64,000 nucleotides of DNA from Streptomyces sp. ITFR-21 (GTDB lineage Bacteria; Actinomycetota; Actinomycetes; Streptomycetales; Streptomycetaceae), in contig NZ_CP134605.1 in assembly GCF_031844685.1 (NCBI RefSeq), positions 2,624,001 to 2,688,000 of the forward strand. The letters are read 5' to 3'. Below, one piece after another: positions 8,970 to 18,351 of this stretch (position 1 is the first letter of the stretch; each line of letters opens with the position of its first letter). Below the pieces are notes generated by a model. The model searched no databases and was not told the origin of the DNA. It worked only from the letters and a program-made list of their open reading frames with translations. The position numbers and the translations under genes are program-made.

Positions 8970-9661
8970 TCAGACCTCCTCGCGTACGGTGCCCGCCGCG
9001 GCGACCAGCCGGGCGTCGAGTCCGCGGCGCAGCAGATCCGCCGGCGGCGCCGCCAGCCAGGGGTCGGGGCCGAGCCACCAGTCGGCGACGCCCCAGGGGT
9101 CCCGGGCCGCGTCGAGCATCTCGTTGACCCGCAGCACCACGGCTTCGGCCCGCCCCTGGCCGTCGAACTGGAACGCGGGCAGTTGCACGGGCGCGCCGTC
9201 CAGGCATAGCCGGATCAGGTGCGGGTGGTCCGGGTCGGCGCCGGCGGGCAGGCGGCGCAGCTGCGCCGGGGTCAGCGCGGGCGCGGCGAGCAGCCGTGCC
9301 GCGACCGCCCGGAAGATCCCGTCCGGGCTGAGGCCGCCGCTGCCGCCGGCCGCCACCGCGGGTGTCCCGAGGGCGCCGACCGGTGCGTAGCGGGCGGCCA
9401 GCCGCAGGTGCGGCTGGCCGGCCCCCGGATCGAGGGTGCGAACCGGCGCTCGGCCCGTTCCCGTAGCGCCTGGGGCAGCCTGAGCAGGAGATGGGCGGCC
9501 ACGGCCCGGGAGACCGCGATGATCCGGCGCTCGTCTCCGCCGTCGGAGTAGAGGCCGAGCAGAAAGTCGAGTTGCCGCCGGTCGGCTTCCGAGAGCCGGC
9601 GGCGTAATTCCTCGGGATCGCGGAAGAGTAGTTCGAGGATCGCTTGTTCGGCTTGTTCCAT
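8970..9661 (-). pseudogene. ParS/MbcA-like antitoxin gene with a frameshift
   Basis: The ATG at 9661 follows a GGGGGGAA site and opens MEQAEQAILELLFRDPEELR, which reads well to ALRERAERRF (about residue 75). The frame is then lost near 9436, and the continuation RTLDPGAGQPHLRLAARYAP is in the next frame, consistent with one missing base. The rest holds the toxin-binding part: LIRLCLDGAPVQLPAFQFD, VNEMLDAARDPWGVADWWLG and WLAAPPADLL, which is the ParS/MbcA (DUF2384-type) pattern. The intact protein would be about 230 residues. Either the gene is broken, the assembly lost a base, or a frameshift is used. Its stop is one base before the RES start codon. Confidence 0.75.
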
Positions 9662-10105
9662 GTTTCCCCCCGGAAACCGCTGAAGTGGCTTGCGCCGAAG
9701 AGTAGTCAGCTGTCATCGTCGGTGCAATCGCCCCTCACGGGGATACGCCGGGCGACACCGCCGCACCGCGGATCCGGCGCGGGCGGCGGAATTCCGCCGT
9801 AGGGCGGGACCGTGAATCCGGGTGTGCGGCCCGAGGGGGGACCGCGTGCGGCAGGGCGCCGCGGCCCGGCGGAGCCGACCGGGCCGATGCGGTCGGGTGC
9901 GGGCAGCTTCAGGAACAGGCCGGTACGGCCGAACCAGGCCGGTACGGCCGGGTTCGGACGGCTTCCGGGACGGACCGGGGCGGCTGGACCGGGCCGGGCG
10001 CGGTGGGTACGGATCGGACCTGCCGGGTGCGGTGGGTGCGACGGATGCGGTGGGGTCGATCGGGCCGGTCCTGCGGGCCGGCCGTCGCGACAGGGGGAGC
10101 AGAGC
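9662..10105. other. Divergent intergenic region between antitoxin and CHAT genes
   Basis: This 444-base region must hold the promoters of both the RES operon (minus) and the TPR-CHAT gene (plus). It contains a 16-bp direct repeat, caggccggtacggccg, at 9916-9931 and 9935-9950 (19-bp spacing), a possible operator. No gene is supported here. Confidence 0.5.
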
Positions 10106-13100
10106 ATGAGCCGTGCCGAAGACCCGGCGGGCCGATCCGACAGCGAACGGGTGGCGGCGCTGGGCGCGTACGCCGCCCAGTTCCCCGCCGGATCGCCCGA
10201 GCGGCGGGAGGCGGACACCCAACTCGCCGCGGCGCTCGTCGACGAGGCGTACGAGGCCGTGCAGGCGGCGGCGGACGCCGGGGCCGAGGACGCGGAACTG
10301 GCGGACACGCTGCGCGTCCGCCTCGCCGAACCCGACGAGCTGCTCGGCCGGCTGCTCGCGTCCGGCCCGGCGGCCGGCGGTTACCGGCGGCTGTGCCTGC
10401 TGTCCGCGCTGACCGCCGCGCTGCGCCGGGACGTCCTCGGCGATCCGCGCGAACTCGACACCGGCATCGCCTGGTTGGAGCGCGCCGCCGCCCCCGCGGG
10501 CAGCTACGGCGACGACGGATGGGGCCGCGCCGGCCTGGTGGACGCCACTTGCCAGCTGGCCGACGAACTCGTCACCCGCTGGCAGTACCTGCACGGTACC
10601 GACGGCCGGGCGGCCGACGCCGCCCGGGACCGCGACCGCGCCATCGCGCTGCTGGCGCCGATCCTCCAGGGACCCGACGCCGACCTCGCCCCGCGGCCCG
10701 CGACCTGCCACGCCTATCTGGGCCTGGCCCTGGGACAGCGCGGCCGCGGCCCGCACCACGCCACCGCAGCGGCCGTCGCCGACCGTGCCGCCGCCGTGGT
10801 CCACCTGAGGGCCGCGCACACCGCCGAGGCGTCCCGCCCGGCCGGGGAACCCGCCGACCTGGAGCCGGAGGTGCACACCGCGGTGGTCATGGACCTCGTC
10901 GTCCTCAGCCTGACGGAGCGCGGCGACCACTACAAACGCCTCGACGCGCGGGGTACCCCGGTCTCCGCCGACCAAGCGGCCGGCGAACTCACCGAGCTGC
11001 TCGCCCTGTTACGGCCGCTGCTCGACGACCGCGGCGAAGACGGCGGTCGGGCCGCGGAGTTGGGGACGGACGTGGCCGACTCACTGTGCGGGTACGCTCC
11101 GTCACCGGCCGGTCAGCGCGCCGCCGACGACGCCTACCGCCGCGCACTGGACCACCCGGGGCTCAATCCGCAGGCCCGGCCGCGGATCCGGCTCAGACTC
11201 GGACTGCTCCTGGCCGAACGGTCGAGGCGCGGCACCGGGGACCCGGCAGCCGGCGACCCCGCCCCGGGTACCGACCGGACCGCCGCCCTCGCCCTCCTCG
11301 AACCGGCCCTGGCCACCGCGGCGCCCGGCACGGAGTACCTGCTGGTCCTGGAGTGGGTCGTGGAACTCCGCTGGATGCAGCTGTCGGAGAACCTGCTCGA
11401 CGACGCCGGCCTCGACCTGCTGATCACCCGCGCGCAGGAACTCCTGCGGCTGTTCGACCCGGACGACGGCGACCGCGGCGAGTACGTGCTGAAGACCGGG
11501 ATCATGCTGGTCCAGCGGGCGCTGCGCGGTTTCTCCCCTCACCTGTACGGCATCAGCCGGCACGTGCTGACCTCCGGCCGCCAGGACCCGTCGCAGGCTC
11601 TGGCGGCCGTCGCGCCCCGCGCCGCCGCCGACGTCCGCGCGGCGATCGGCCTGCTGCGGACCGGGACGGGCCTGTACCGCTTCCAGGACGAGCTGTACCT
11701 GGGCGCCGCCGCCGCGCTGGGCACCGCGCAGTTCATGGACTTCACGGCGGGCCTGCCGGAGGTCCGGCTCCCCGTGCTGCGGGAGGCCGTCCGGATGCTG
11801 CGGGTGGTGCTGGAACGGCTGGTCCCGGGCGGCGACCTGTACCGCGACCAGGATCTGACGGGGATCTTCGCCATGGCGCTGATGTACACCGTCTGGTTCA
11901 GCGCGCCCTTCGAGATCGCGCACGCGGACCCCGCCGCCCCCGGCCTCCCCGACGTCAGCGGGTTCGCCGGTGTCGAGGACGACCTGCAGCTCCTCAGCGG
12001 GATGCTGGACGCGGAGACCGTCGAGCAGCAGCCGTACTACGTCTTCCTCTCCGCTCTGCTGGCCGCGGTCCGCTCGCCCGGCGGCATCCTGGAGACGGCC
12101 GACCTGCGCCGCTGGCAGCTGCCGCTGTACCGGTCCGCCCGGCACCTGCCAGGTGTGGACCGGACGGGCAAGGCGATCATCCTCATGCTGTCGGGCGTGT
12201 TCGGCAGAGAGCTCGACCACCGCGGCGAGGCCGCCTTCGCCGAGCGGACCGCGGCTCTCGCCGCCCTCCGCGAAGCCGTCGTGCTCCTCCCGCCCGACTC
12301 GACCGCCACGACTCTGCTCCGGGGCGTCCTCGCGGGGACGGTCCGGACGGACCCGCTGGCCGCCTTCCGCGTCTTCCTGGGCGCCGGTCACGGTCCGCAC
12401 GGGACACCGGGCGACCAGGGCGTCCCGGCTCCCGGCTCCACCGCGGACCCCGATCTCACCGCGGATCCCGGCCCCACCGCACCGGAGCGCGCCCGGCCCC
12501 CGGCGGACGCCGGGCCCGCCGCCGGCACCGACGGGCCTGGCCCGACCGGCGAGTCCGCCGCGCCCGGCCCGCTCACCGCGCCCCGCACAGGCGGGCGTTA
12601 CGACGACGAGCCGGACCCCGGCGCCGCCGTGCTGCTCGGTGACGGCTCGCCCGACCCCTTCGCCGTGCCGGTGGGCCGGGTCCTGGAACGGGTACGCGCC
12701 GACGCCGGACCGCGGTCCGCGGCGACCCTCGCCCTGGCGCACTACCACCGCTGGCTGCGGGAGCGCGACGGCGCCGACCTGGCCGCCGCGATCGCCCAAG
12801 CCCGCGCGGCCGCGGCCCCGCTCACGCCCCCGCCCACGCCCACGCCCACGCCCACGCCCACGCCCACGCCCACGCCCGGCGACGGTACGGGACCCGATCC
12901 GCGCTCGCGCCTCCTCGCCGACCGGTGTGCCGCGCTGCTCGCCGGCCTGCTACTCGACCGCCACCTGCTCCTCGGCGACCACGCCGACCTGGAAGCGGCC
13001 CACGACGCCTACGAGCGGCTGCTGGCCGGTGTCCCGGCGGGCGCCGACCACCCCTCCCTGCCGGCGCTGCTCGCGGACAGCGCCGACGGCCTGTCCGAGC

Positions 13101-15691
13101 TCTTCCGGCCGACCGGCGCCGCGCCGCGCGCCTTCCCCGCCGAACTCCTCGCCGCCGCGGGCGCCACGGGCCTCCTGCTGTACCGCCTGCGCGGTCCGGG
13201 CCCCGAGGACGGCGCCGACGACGTCCCGCCGGAAGCCCTGCACCGCCTGCGGACCGCCGCGGACCTGCTCCCCCGCGGCCACCACCGGCTGCCCGCCGTC
13301 CGCGGCGAACTGGCCCGGTACACCCTCCGACAGGCCGTCCGCGCGGCCGACCCGGCCGCCGCCCGCGCCGCCGCGGAGACAGCCGTCGGCGCCGCCCGCG
13401 ACTGCCCGCCGGACAGCGCCCACCGCCCGGCCCTCCTCCTGCGCGCCGCCGCCGCCCTCCGCGCGGCCGACCGGGCCGCCGACCGGGCCGCCGACCGGGC
13501 CGCCGGCGACGAGGGCCCGGCGGGCGGCGGCACCGGAGCCGGGTTCCCGGGCGGGAGTCCGGCCGCGCCCGCACGCCCCGACGCGGCCCACCCCCGTACC
13601 GCCGGCACGAACACCCCAGGCGCCGCCCACGGCAGCGGCGGAGGCCCGTCGGTGGATGCGGCCGGACCCGTGGGCCGCCCCGCCGCGCGACCCGCCGCCG
13701 CCCGCCCCGGGACCACCGGCACCGACCGCGCCGTCGCGCTCCTGCGGGAAGCCGCCGGGCAGGACGGCCACGGGTTCCACGGGGCCCGCGCCCGCTGTCT
13801 GTACGGGCTGGGGTGGCTGCTGCTGGCCCGGCACCGGGAGCGCGGAGGAAGCGGGCACCCTGGCGGCGGAACCGGGGACCTCGACGCCTCCGTCGCCGCC
13901 CTGGAAGAGGCCCGGCTCGCGGTCGCCCCCGCGCCCGGCGACCCGTTCGCCGCCGCGCTCGCCCGGACGCTCGCGGAGGCGTACCGCGCGTACGGGCCGC
14001 GGGACGGCGCCCGGCGGCGGTCACGGGACACGGCCAAGTCCGTGCTCACCGCGCACGGGCGTTCCGTACTGCTCCAGACCGGGACCTCCCACGCGCTGGA
14101 GGCGGCCCGCGCGGTGGGGCCCGACATGCTGCGGCTGGTGCGCTGGTGCCTTGAGGACGGCCTGCCCGAGGCGGCGGTCGAGGCGCTGGAGCTCGGCCGC
14201 GGCCTGGTGCTCAACGCGGCGACGGTCAGCGCGACCGTCCCTGGGCTGCTGCGGGACGCCGGCCACGGCGGGCTCGCCGACGAGTGGGAGAGCCTGCCGA
14301 CCGCGGCGCGGGACGCCCTGATCCCCGACGACCTGCGGCGCCGGGTGCTGGAGGCCCTCACCGGCAGCGCGGCGGAACGGCGGCTGCTGTCCGCCCCGAC
14401 GCCCGCCCGGGTCGGCCGGGCGCTGCGCCGGGTCGGCGCCGACGCGCTGGTGCACCTGGTACCCGGCGACGACGGCCCCGGACACGCCGTCCTGGTCACC
14501 GCGACCGGCACCGTACGCCTGCTGGAGCTGCCCGGCCTCGCCGGCGCGACGGCCGGGCCGGGGCCGTTGGCGGCGTACGCGGACGCGCTGCGGGCGTTCC
14601 AGGACCTCGGGCGGCCGGAGAACCGTCCCGCGCCGGCCGATCCGCCGGTGATGCACACCCTCCACGAGGTCGAGCTCGCCGAGCGGGAACGGGCCTGGCG
14701 CCGCTCGCTGGACACCCTGTGCGGGTGGGCGGGAGAGGCGGTGATGAACGAACTGGTCGCCCACGCCGCGCGGTCGTGGCCCGGCCGGCTCCCGCGGCTG
14801 GTGCTGGCACCGGTCGGCGCGCTCGGCCTGGTCCCCTGGCACGCCGCCCGCTGCCCGGCGCCGCCCGGCACCCCGCCGTCCCGGGCGTACGCCCTCACCT
14901 ACGCCTGCCAGCGCGCCGTCCTGTCGTACTGCGCCACCTCCCGGCAGCTCATCGACGTCGCCGACCGGCGCCGGCTGCCGGTCGGCGCCGGTCCGGCCGT
15001 GCTGGTGGTGGACCCGGGCGGCTCCGCGGCGATGCACCGGGAGGTCCGGCTGCTGCGCACCCTCCTGTACCCGCAGTCCGTCGTGGTGGGCGACCCCGGC
15101 TGGCGGCCGGAGGCGGACGGCCGCTGGGCCGGGCCTGCGCCACTGCCCGCCACCCGCGCCGCCGTCGGCCCCTACCTGCCCGGCCGCGGCGCCACCAGCG
15201 CGGCCCTCGTGTACGTCAACTGCCACGCGGACACCGGCGCCACCCCGGCCGACTCCCGGCTGCGCCTCACCGCCACCGAGTCACTGACCGTCGCCGACCT
15301 GCTCGCCGGGGCCCGCGACCGGGATCCGGGCGCTCCCGGCGGCGTGGTGACCCTCGCCAACTGCGTCAGCGACCTCGCCCTCAGCGACCACGACGAGGCG
15401 CTGACGCTGTCCACCGCCTTCCTGAGCGCGGGTGCGGTGGCCGTCGTCGGCTCCCGCTGGTCCGTCGTCGACGACCCCCGCACCTCGCTGCTGATGTGCG
15501 TCTACCACCACCACCTCGACCGCGGCGCCCGGCCCGCGGACGCCCTGCGCGCGGCCCAGCTCTGGATGCTCGACCCGCACCGCGTGCCGCCGCCCGGCCT
15601 GTCCGCCCTCACCGCCGCGACCCCGGACACCCCGGAACGCCCGTTCGCCGACCTCGATGTCTGGGCCTCCTTCACCCACCACGGCCGATAA
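10106..15691 (+). CDS. Large TPR-CHAT protein (caspase-like peptidase fold)
   Basis: The 1861-residue protein starts at ATG 10106 after CAGGGGGAGC. The N-terminal 1,500 or so residues are Ala/Leu-rich helical repeats of the TPR type (for example AYLGLALGQRG, YGLGWLLLARH). A Pro-Thr dipeptide linker lies near residue 910 (hexamer repeat, about 12836-12878). The C-terminal CHAT domain has LVLAPVGALGLVPWHAA, a catalytic-like histidine at about 1707 (YVNCHAD) and cysteine at about 1753 (LANCVSD), and ends with VVGSRWSVVDD and YHHHLDRG. The His-Cys pair is intact. CHAT proteins with repeats act in bacterial conflict systems and programmed responses, where the repeats sense or scaffold and the peptidase cuts a partner. 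No obvious gasdermin-like target is next to it. Confidence 0.85.
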   Translation: MSRAEDPAGRSDSERVAALGAYAAQFPAGSPERREADTQLAAALVDEAYEAVQAAADAGAEDAELADTLRVRLAEPDELLGRLLASGPAAGGYRRLCLLSALTAALRRDVLGDPRELDTGIAWLERAAAPAGSYGDDGWGRAGLVDATCQLADELVTRWQYLHGTDGRAADAARDRDRAIALLAPILQGPDADLAPRPATCHAYLGLALGQRGRGPHHATAAAVADRAAAVVHLRAAHTAEASRPAGEPADLEPEVHTAVVMDLVVLSLTERGDHYKRLDARGTPVSADQAAGELTELLALLRPLLDDRGEDGGRAAELGTDVADSLCGYAPSPAGQRAADDAYRRALDHPGLNPQARPRIRLRLGLLLAERSRRGTGDPAAGDPAPGTDRTAALALLEPALATAAPGTEYLLVLEWVVELRWMQLSENLLDDAGLDLLITRAQELLRLFDPDDGDRGEYVLKTGIMLVQRALRGFSPHLYGISRHVLTSGRQDPSQALAAVAPRAAADVRAAIGLLRTGTGLYRFQDELYLGAAAALGTAQFMDFTAGLPEVRLPVLREAVRMLRVVLERLVPGGDLYRDQDLTGIFAMALMYTVWFSAPFEIAHADPAAPGLPDVSGFAGVEDDLQLLSGMLDAETVEQQPYYVFLSALLAAVRSPGGILETADLRRWQLPLYRSARHLPGVDRTGKAIILMLSGVFGRELDHRGEAAFAERTAALAALREAVVLLPPDSTATTLLRGVLAGTVRTDPLAAFRVFLGAGHGPHGTPGDQGVPAPGSTADPDLTADPGPTAPERARPPADAGPAAGTDGPGPTGESAAPGPLTAPRTGGRYDDEPDPGAAVLLGDGSPDPFAVPVGRVLERVRADAGPRSAATLALAHYHRWLRERDGADLAAAIAQARAAAAPLTPPPTPTPTPTPTPTPTPGDGTGPDPRSRLLADRCAALLAGLLLDRHLLLGDHADLEAAHDAYERLLAGVPAGADHPSLPALLADSADGLSELFRPTGAAPRAFPAELLAAAGATGLLLYRLRGPGPEDGADDVPPEALHRLRTAADLLPRGHHRLPAVRGELARYTLRQAVRAADPAAARAAAETAVGAARDCPPDSAHRPALLLRAAAALRAADRAADRAADRAAGDEGPAGGGTGAGFPGGSPAAPARPDAAHPRTAGTNTPGAAHGSGGGPSVDAAGPVGRPAARPAAARPGTTGTDRAVALLREAAGQDGHGFHGARARCLYGLGWLLLARHRERGGSGHPGGGTGDLDASVAALEEARLAVAPAPGDPFAAALARTLAEAYRAYGPRDGARRRSRDTAKSVLTAHGRSVLLQTGTSHALEAARAVGPDMLRLVRWCLEDGLPEAAVEALELGRGLVLNAATVSATVPGLLRDAGHGGLADEWESLPTAARDALIPDDLRRRVLEALTGSAAERRLLSAPTPARVGRALRRVGADALVHLVPGDDGPGHAVLVTATGTVRLLELPGLAGATAGPGPLAAYADALRAFQDLGRPENRPAPADPPVMHTLHEVELAERERAWRRSLDTLCGWAGEAVMNELVAHAARSWPGRLPRLVLAPVGALGLVPWHAARCPAPPGTPPSRAYALTYACQRAVLSYCATSRQLIDVADRRRLPVGAGPAVLVVDPGGSAAMHREVRLLRTLLYPQSVVVGDPGWRPEADGRWAGPAPLPATRAAVGPYLPGRGATSAALVYVNCHADTGATPADSRLRLTATESLTVADLLAGARDRDPGAPGGVVTLANCVSDLALSDHDEALTLSTAFLSAGAVAVVGSRWSVVDDPRTSLLMCVYHHHLDRGARPADALRAAQLWMLDPHRVPPPGLSALTAATPDTPERPFADLDVWASFTHHGR
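12836..12878. repeat. Hexamer tandem repeat encoding Pro-Thr linker
   Basis: The unit cccacg repeats about seven times in frame in the CHAT gene and encodes alternating Pro and Thr. Copy number could change without frame loss. Confidence 0.85.
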
Positions 15692-15732
15692 CCGCCCGCA
15701 CCCGTCCCCGATACCGCGGCCCTCCCCCGAAC

Positions 15733-15766
15733 ACCGCGGCCCACTCCGGTCGGCGGCCGCGGTTTT
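15733..15766 (+). terminator. Terminator after the CHAT gene
   Basis: A 9-bp perfect stem (15733-15741 with 15755-15763) is followed by a short T run. It is 42 bases after the CHAT stop codon. Confidence 0.6.
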
Positions 15767-16167
15767 CCGGGCCGGGGGACCGGGCAGAAGCGGCGCACCG
15801 GTGGGCGGGAATTCCCCACGGGGCCGGAGGAAAAGGAAGCCGGGGGACACGAAAACGGCCGCGCCGCCGTCCAGGTCATTCCCGGGCGTGGCGCAGATGA
15901 TCCGAATTCGGCCGATCACGAGCCTGTGACCTGAGCATATGCCGATCCGGGACTGCGCCGTCCGGAGGTCGCGACGGGATTCACCCGGATGCGTCATAAC
16001 GTCGTTGTTCATACGACCTACCTTGGCTGCTGTCTCTTCCCCCGGGCCGCCAAGGGTTCCGATTCCGAGGATCCCGGCCTGCTGACGGCAAGAGCTGATC
16101 GGCGATTCGCCGTGCGCACAGCGATCGCCGAGGGACGTCCATTTCCCCAACAGGAGTAGGCCCATCG
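15767..16167. other. Upstream region of the DUF3494 gene
   Basis: About 400 bases without a supported gene. A 7-bp stem (ccttggc at 16021-16027 with gccaagg at 16049-16055) may form in the leader of the next mRNA. I could not match it to a known riboswitch. Confidence 0.4.
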
Positions 16168-17442
16168 ATGAAATCGAACATCCGTGGCGTGCCTCGTTGG
16201 CGTGCCATTTCCACGTCGATCGCCTCGGTCGTACTGATCGCGGGCACCGCCGTCGCGGTCACCCCGACGCAGGCGAACGCGATCGCCACCGCCGTGCCGC
16301 TCGGTACCGCCGACAGCTTCGCGGTGCTGGCCGGCCAGTCGGTGACCAACACGGGCCCGTCGGTGATCACCGGTGACCTGGGCGTGAGTCCGGGGACGGC
16401 GATCAGCGGTTTCCCGCCCGGCCAGGTGAACGGGACGACCCACTCCGCCGACGCGGTGGCGCTCCAGGCCCAGACCGACCTGACCACGGCGTACGACAAC
16501 GCCGCCGGCCAGGCGCCGGACGCCAGCATCTCCGGCGACCTCGGCGGTCTGACGCTGGCGCCCGGCGTCTACAACGCGGCGTCCTCGATCGGTCTCACCG
16601 GCACCCTCACGCTGGACGCCGCCGGTGACCCGAACGCGGTCTGGGTCTTCCAGATCGGCTCGACGCTGACCACCGCGAGCGCCAGCCGGGTACTGCTCGT
16701 CAACGGTGCCTCGCCGTGCAACGTCTTCTGGCAGATCGGCAGTTCGGCCACCCTCGGCACCGACACCACGTTCATCGGCACCATCATGGCGCTGACCTCG
16801 ACCGGGCTGAACACCGGCGCGTCCATCACGGGCCGCGCCCTGGCCCGCAACGGCTCGGTGACGCTGGACACCAACGCCATCACCCGGCCCACGTGCGGCG
16901 GCGCGACCACCGGCGGCACCACGACCGGCGGGACGACGGGCACCACCACCACGGGCGGCACCACCGGTGCCACCACGACCGGCGGCACGACCGGCGGCAC
17001 GACCGGCGGCACGACGGGGACCACGACCTCCGGAACGACCACGGGCGGCACCACCGGCGGCCTCCTCGGCGGCCTCCTCGGCGGTGTGATCACCGGCGGG
17101 ACCACCACCGGCGGCCTCCTCGGCGGGATCACCACAGGCGGTACCACCACCGGCACGACGGGCGGCACCACCACCGGCGGCACCACCGGTGCCACCACGA
17201 CCGGCGGGACCACCATCGGGGGCACCACCATCGGCGGGATCACCGGCGGCGGCCACGGCTGCGCGTACTGCGCGCCGCACCCCAAGCCCCACCCCAAGCC
17301 GCACAAGCCGGTGAAGAAGGACTGCGACGAGAAGCCGCACCAGCCGGCCCCGTCGTACGGCCGCAGCGACGAGGACAGCGCCTACGCGCAGCACGGCGAC
17401 GAGCGGAAGCAGCAGTACGAGGTGCCGGTCCAGCAGTACTGA
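16168..17442 (+). CDS. Secreted DUF3494 (ice-binding-like) protein with Thr/Gly repeats
   Basis: The 424-residue protein has a signal peptide (basic start, hydrophobic stretch SIASVVLIAGTAVAV, likely cut after TQANA). Residues about 40-240 are a DUF3494 domain: LGTADSFAVLAGQSVTNTGP, ITGDLGVSPGTAISGFPPG, LTLAPGVYNAASSIGLTGTL and NVFWQIGSSATLGTDTTFIG. This beta-solenoid occurs in ice-binding proteins but also in surface proteins of mesophiles. A Thr/Gly-rich repeat region follows (about 245-365), then a His/Lys/Pro tail with two cysteines. There is no LPxTG motif or C-terminal membrane helix. It could be an ice or surface-binding adhesin; antifreeze activity is not shown. The ribosome binding site AGGAG is 11 bases upstream. 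Confidence 0.85.
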   Translation: MKSNIRGVPRWRAISTSIASVVLIAGTAVAVTPTQANAIATAVPLGTADSFAVLAGQSVTNTGPSVITGDLGVSPGTAISGFPPGQVNGTTHSADAVALQAQTDLTTAYDNAAGQAPDASISGDLGGLTLAPGVYNAASSIGLTGTLTLDAAGDPNAVWVFQIGSTLTTASASRVLLVNGASPCNVFWQIGSSATLGTDTTFIGTIMALTSTGLNTGASITGRALARNGSVTLDTNAITRPTCGGATTGGTTTGGTTGTTTTGGTTGATTTGGTTGGTTGGTTGTTTSGTTTGGTTGGLLGGLLGGVITGGTTTGGLLGGITTGGTTTGTTGGTTTGGTTGATTTGGTTIGGTTIGGITGGGHGCAYCAPHPKPHPKPHKPVKKDCDEKPHQPAPSYGRSDEDSAYAQHGDERKQQYEVPVQQY

Positions 17443-17459
17443 GACCGGCGGGCACCACC

Positions 17460-17497
17460 GGCGGCGTGCGGCGGAGGACCATCCGCCGCACGCCGCC
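17460..17497 (+). terminator. Hairpin after the DUF3494 gene
   Basis: A perfect 16-bp stem (17460-17475 with 17482-17497) with a 6-base loop sits 17 bases past the stop. It lacks a T tract but would separate this gene from the next transcript. Confidence 0.6.
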
Positions 17498-17571
17498 CGG
17501 CGTCCGGCGTCCGGCCCGAGTGCGGCCGGCGCGCGAAGTCCAGCGGAAGAGTCGTGAAAGGAGGGGCCGGA

Positions 17572-18351
17572 ATGGAATCGACTGGCCCGACAGACCTGCT
17601 GCGGGGCAGCGGCGGACCGGCGCGGCCGACAGGGCCGGGCGACCGGGTCCGGCCGGGCACCCCGGACGGCGCCGCGCCCGAGCCGCCCACCGCGGGCCCG
17701 GACCGTCCGCCGCCCGACATCCCCGGCGGGCCCGCGGAGCCGCCGGCGCCGCTACGGCACGCGAGCAGAGTCGGCGCGGCCGTCCTGGTGGTGGTCGCCC
17801 TGATCCACGTGTTCCTCCTTTTCCTGCACGTGGCACCGGCGAACCAGCTCTCGCAGCGCTACGCGCGGCAGATCCAGGGCTGGGTCTACCCGTTCTTCGA
17901 GCAGAACTGGCGGCTGTTCGCCCCCGACCCGGAGTCGGCGCAGCCGCAGGTCTCGGTACGCGCGGTACGCACCTCGGCCGGCGGCGCGCGGCAGGTCGGC
18001 GACTGGCTCGACCTGACCGCGATCGACAACGCCGCCGTCCGGCACGACCCCTTCCCGAGCCACACCGCGCAGAACATGCTGCGCCGGGCGTGGACCGGCT
18101 ACCTCGAGTCCCACGGCACCGGCGACATCGCCTACTCCGACCGCGCCGTCATGTGGCAGGAGTACCTGCGGAACATCGCCGTGGACCGGCTCACCGCGGC
18201 CCGCCCCGGTACGTACGCCGGGATCCAGCTCCGGGTGCGCACCACCCCGGTGGCCGGATACGACGCGACAGGCCACCGGCTGCGCACCCCGCCGACGGCC
18301 GTCCAGACCCGGGTGCTGCCCTGGTGGAAGGTGACCAGCCATGACCACTGA
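17572..18351 (+). CDS. DUF5819 membrane-anchored protein
   Basis: The 259-residue protein is started at ATG 17572, where GAAAGGAGGGG lies just upstream; the in-frame ATG at 17554 lies before that site. A Pro-rich N-terminus of about 60 residues precedes one membrane helix (VGAAVLVVVALIHVFLLFLH). The rest is the DUF5819 domain, with the characteristic YPFFEQNWRLFAPDPESAQP. In Streptomyces such genes are typically followed by an HTTM gene, as here, with an 11-base overlap. The function of the family is unknown; the pair may act as one membrane complex. Confidence 0.85.
   Translation: MESTGPTDLLRGSGGPARPTGPGDRVRPGTPDGAAPEPPTAGPDRPPPDIPGGPAEPPAPLRHASRVGAAVLVVVALIHVFLLFLHVAPANQLSQRYARQIQGWVYPFFEQNWRLFAPDPESAQPQVSVRAVRTSAGGARQVGDWLDLTAIDNAAVRHDPFPSHTAQNMLRRAWTGYLESHGTGDIAYSDRAVMWQEYLRNIAVDRLTAARPGTYAGIQLRVRTTPVAGYDATGHRLRTPPTAVQTRVLPWWKVTSHDH

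Noticed and set aside
15880..16160. Possible riboswitch before the DUF3494 gene (c-di-AMP type considered)
   Set aside because: Only a short 7-bp stem is visible and I could not match the conserved core of any riboswitch class.
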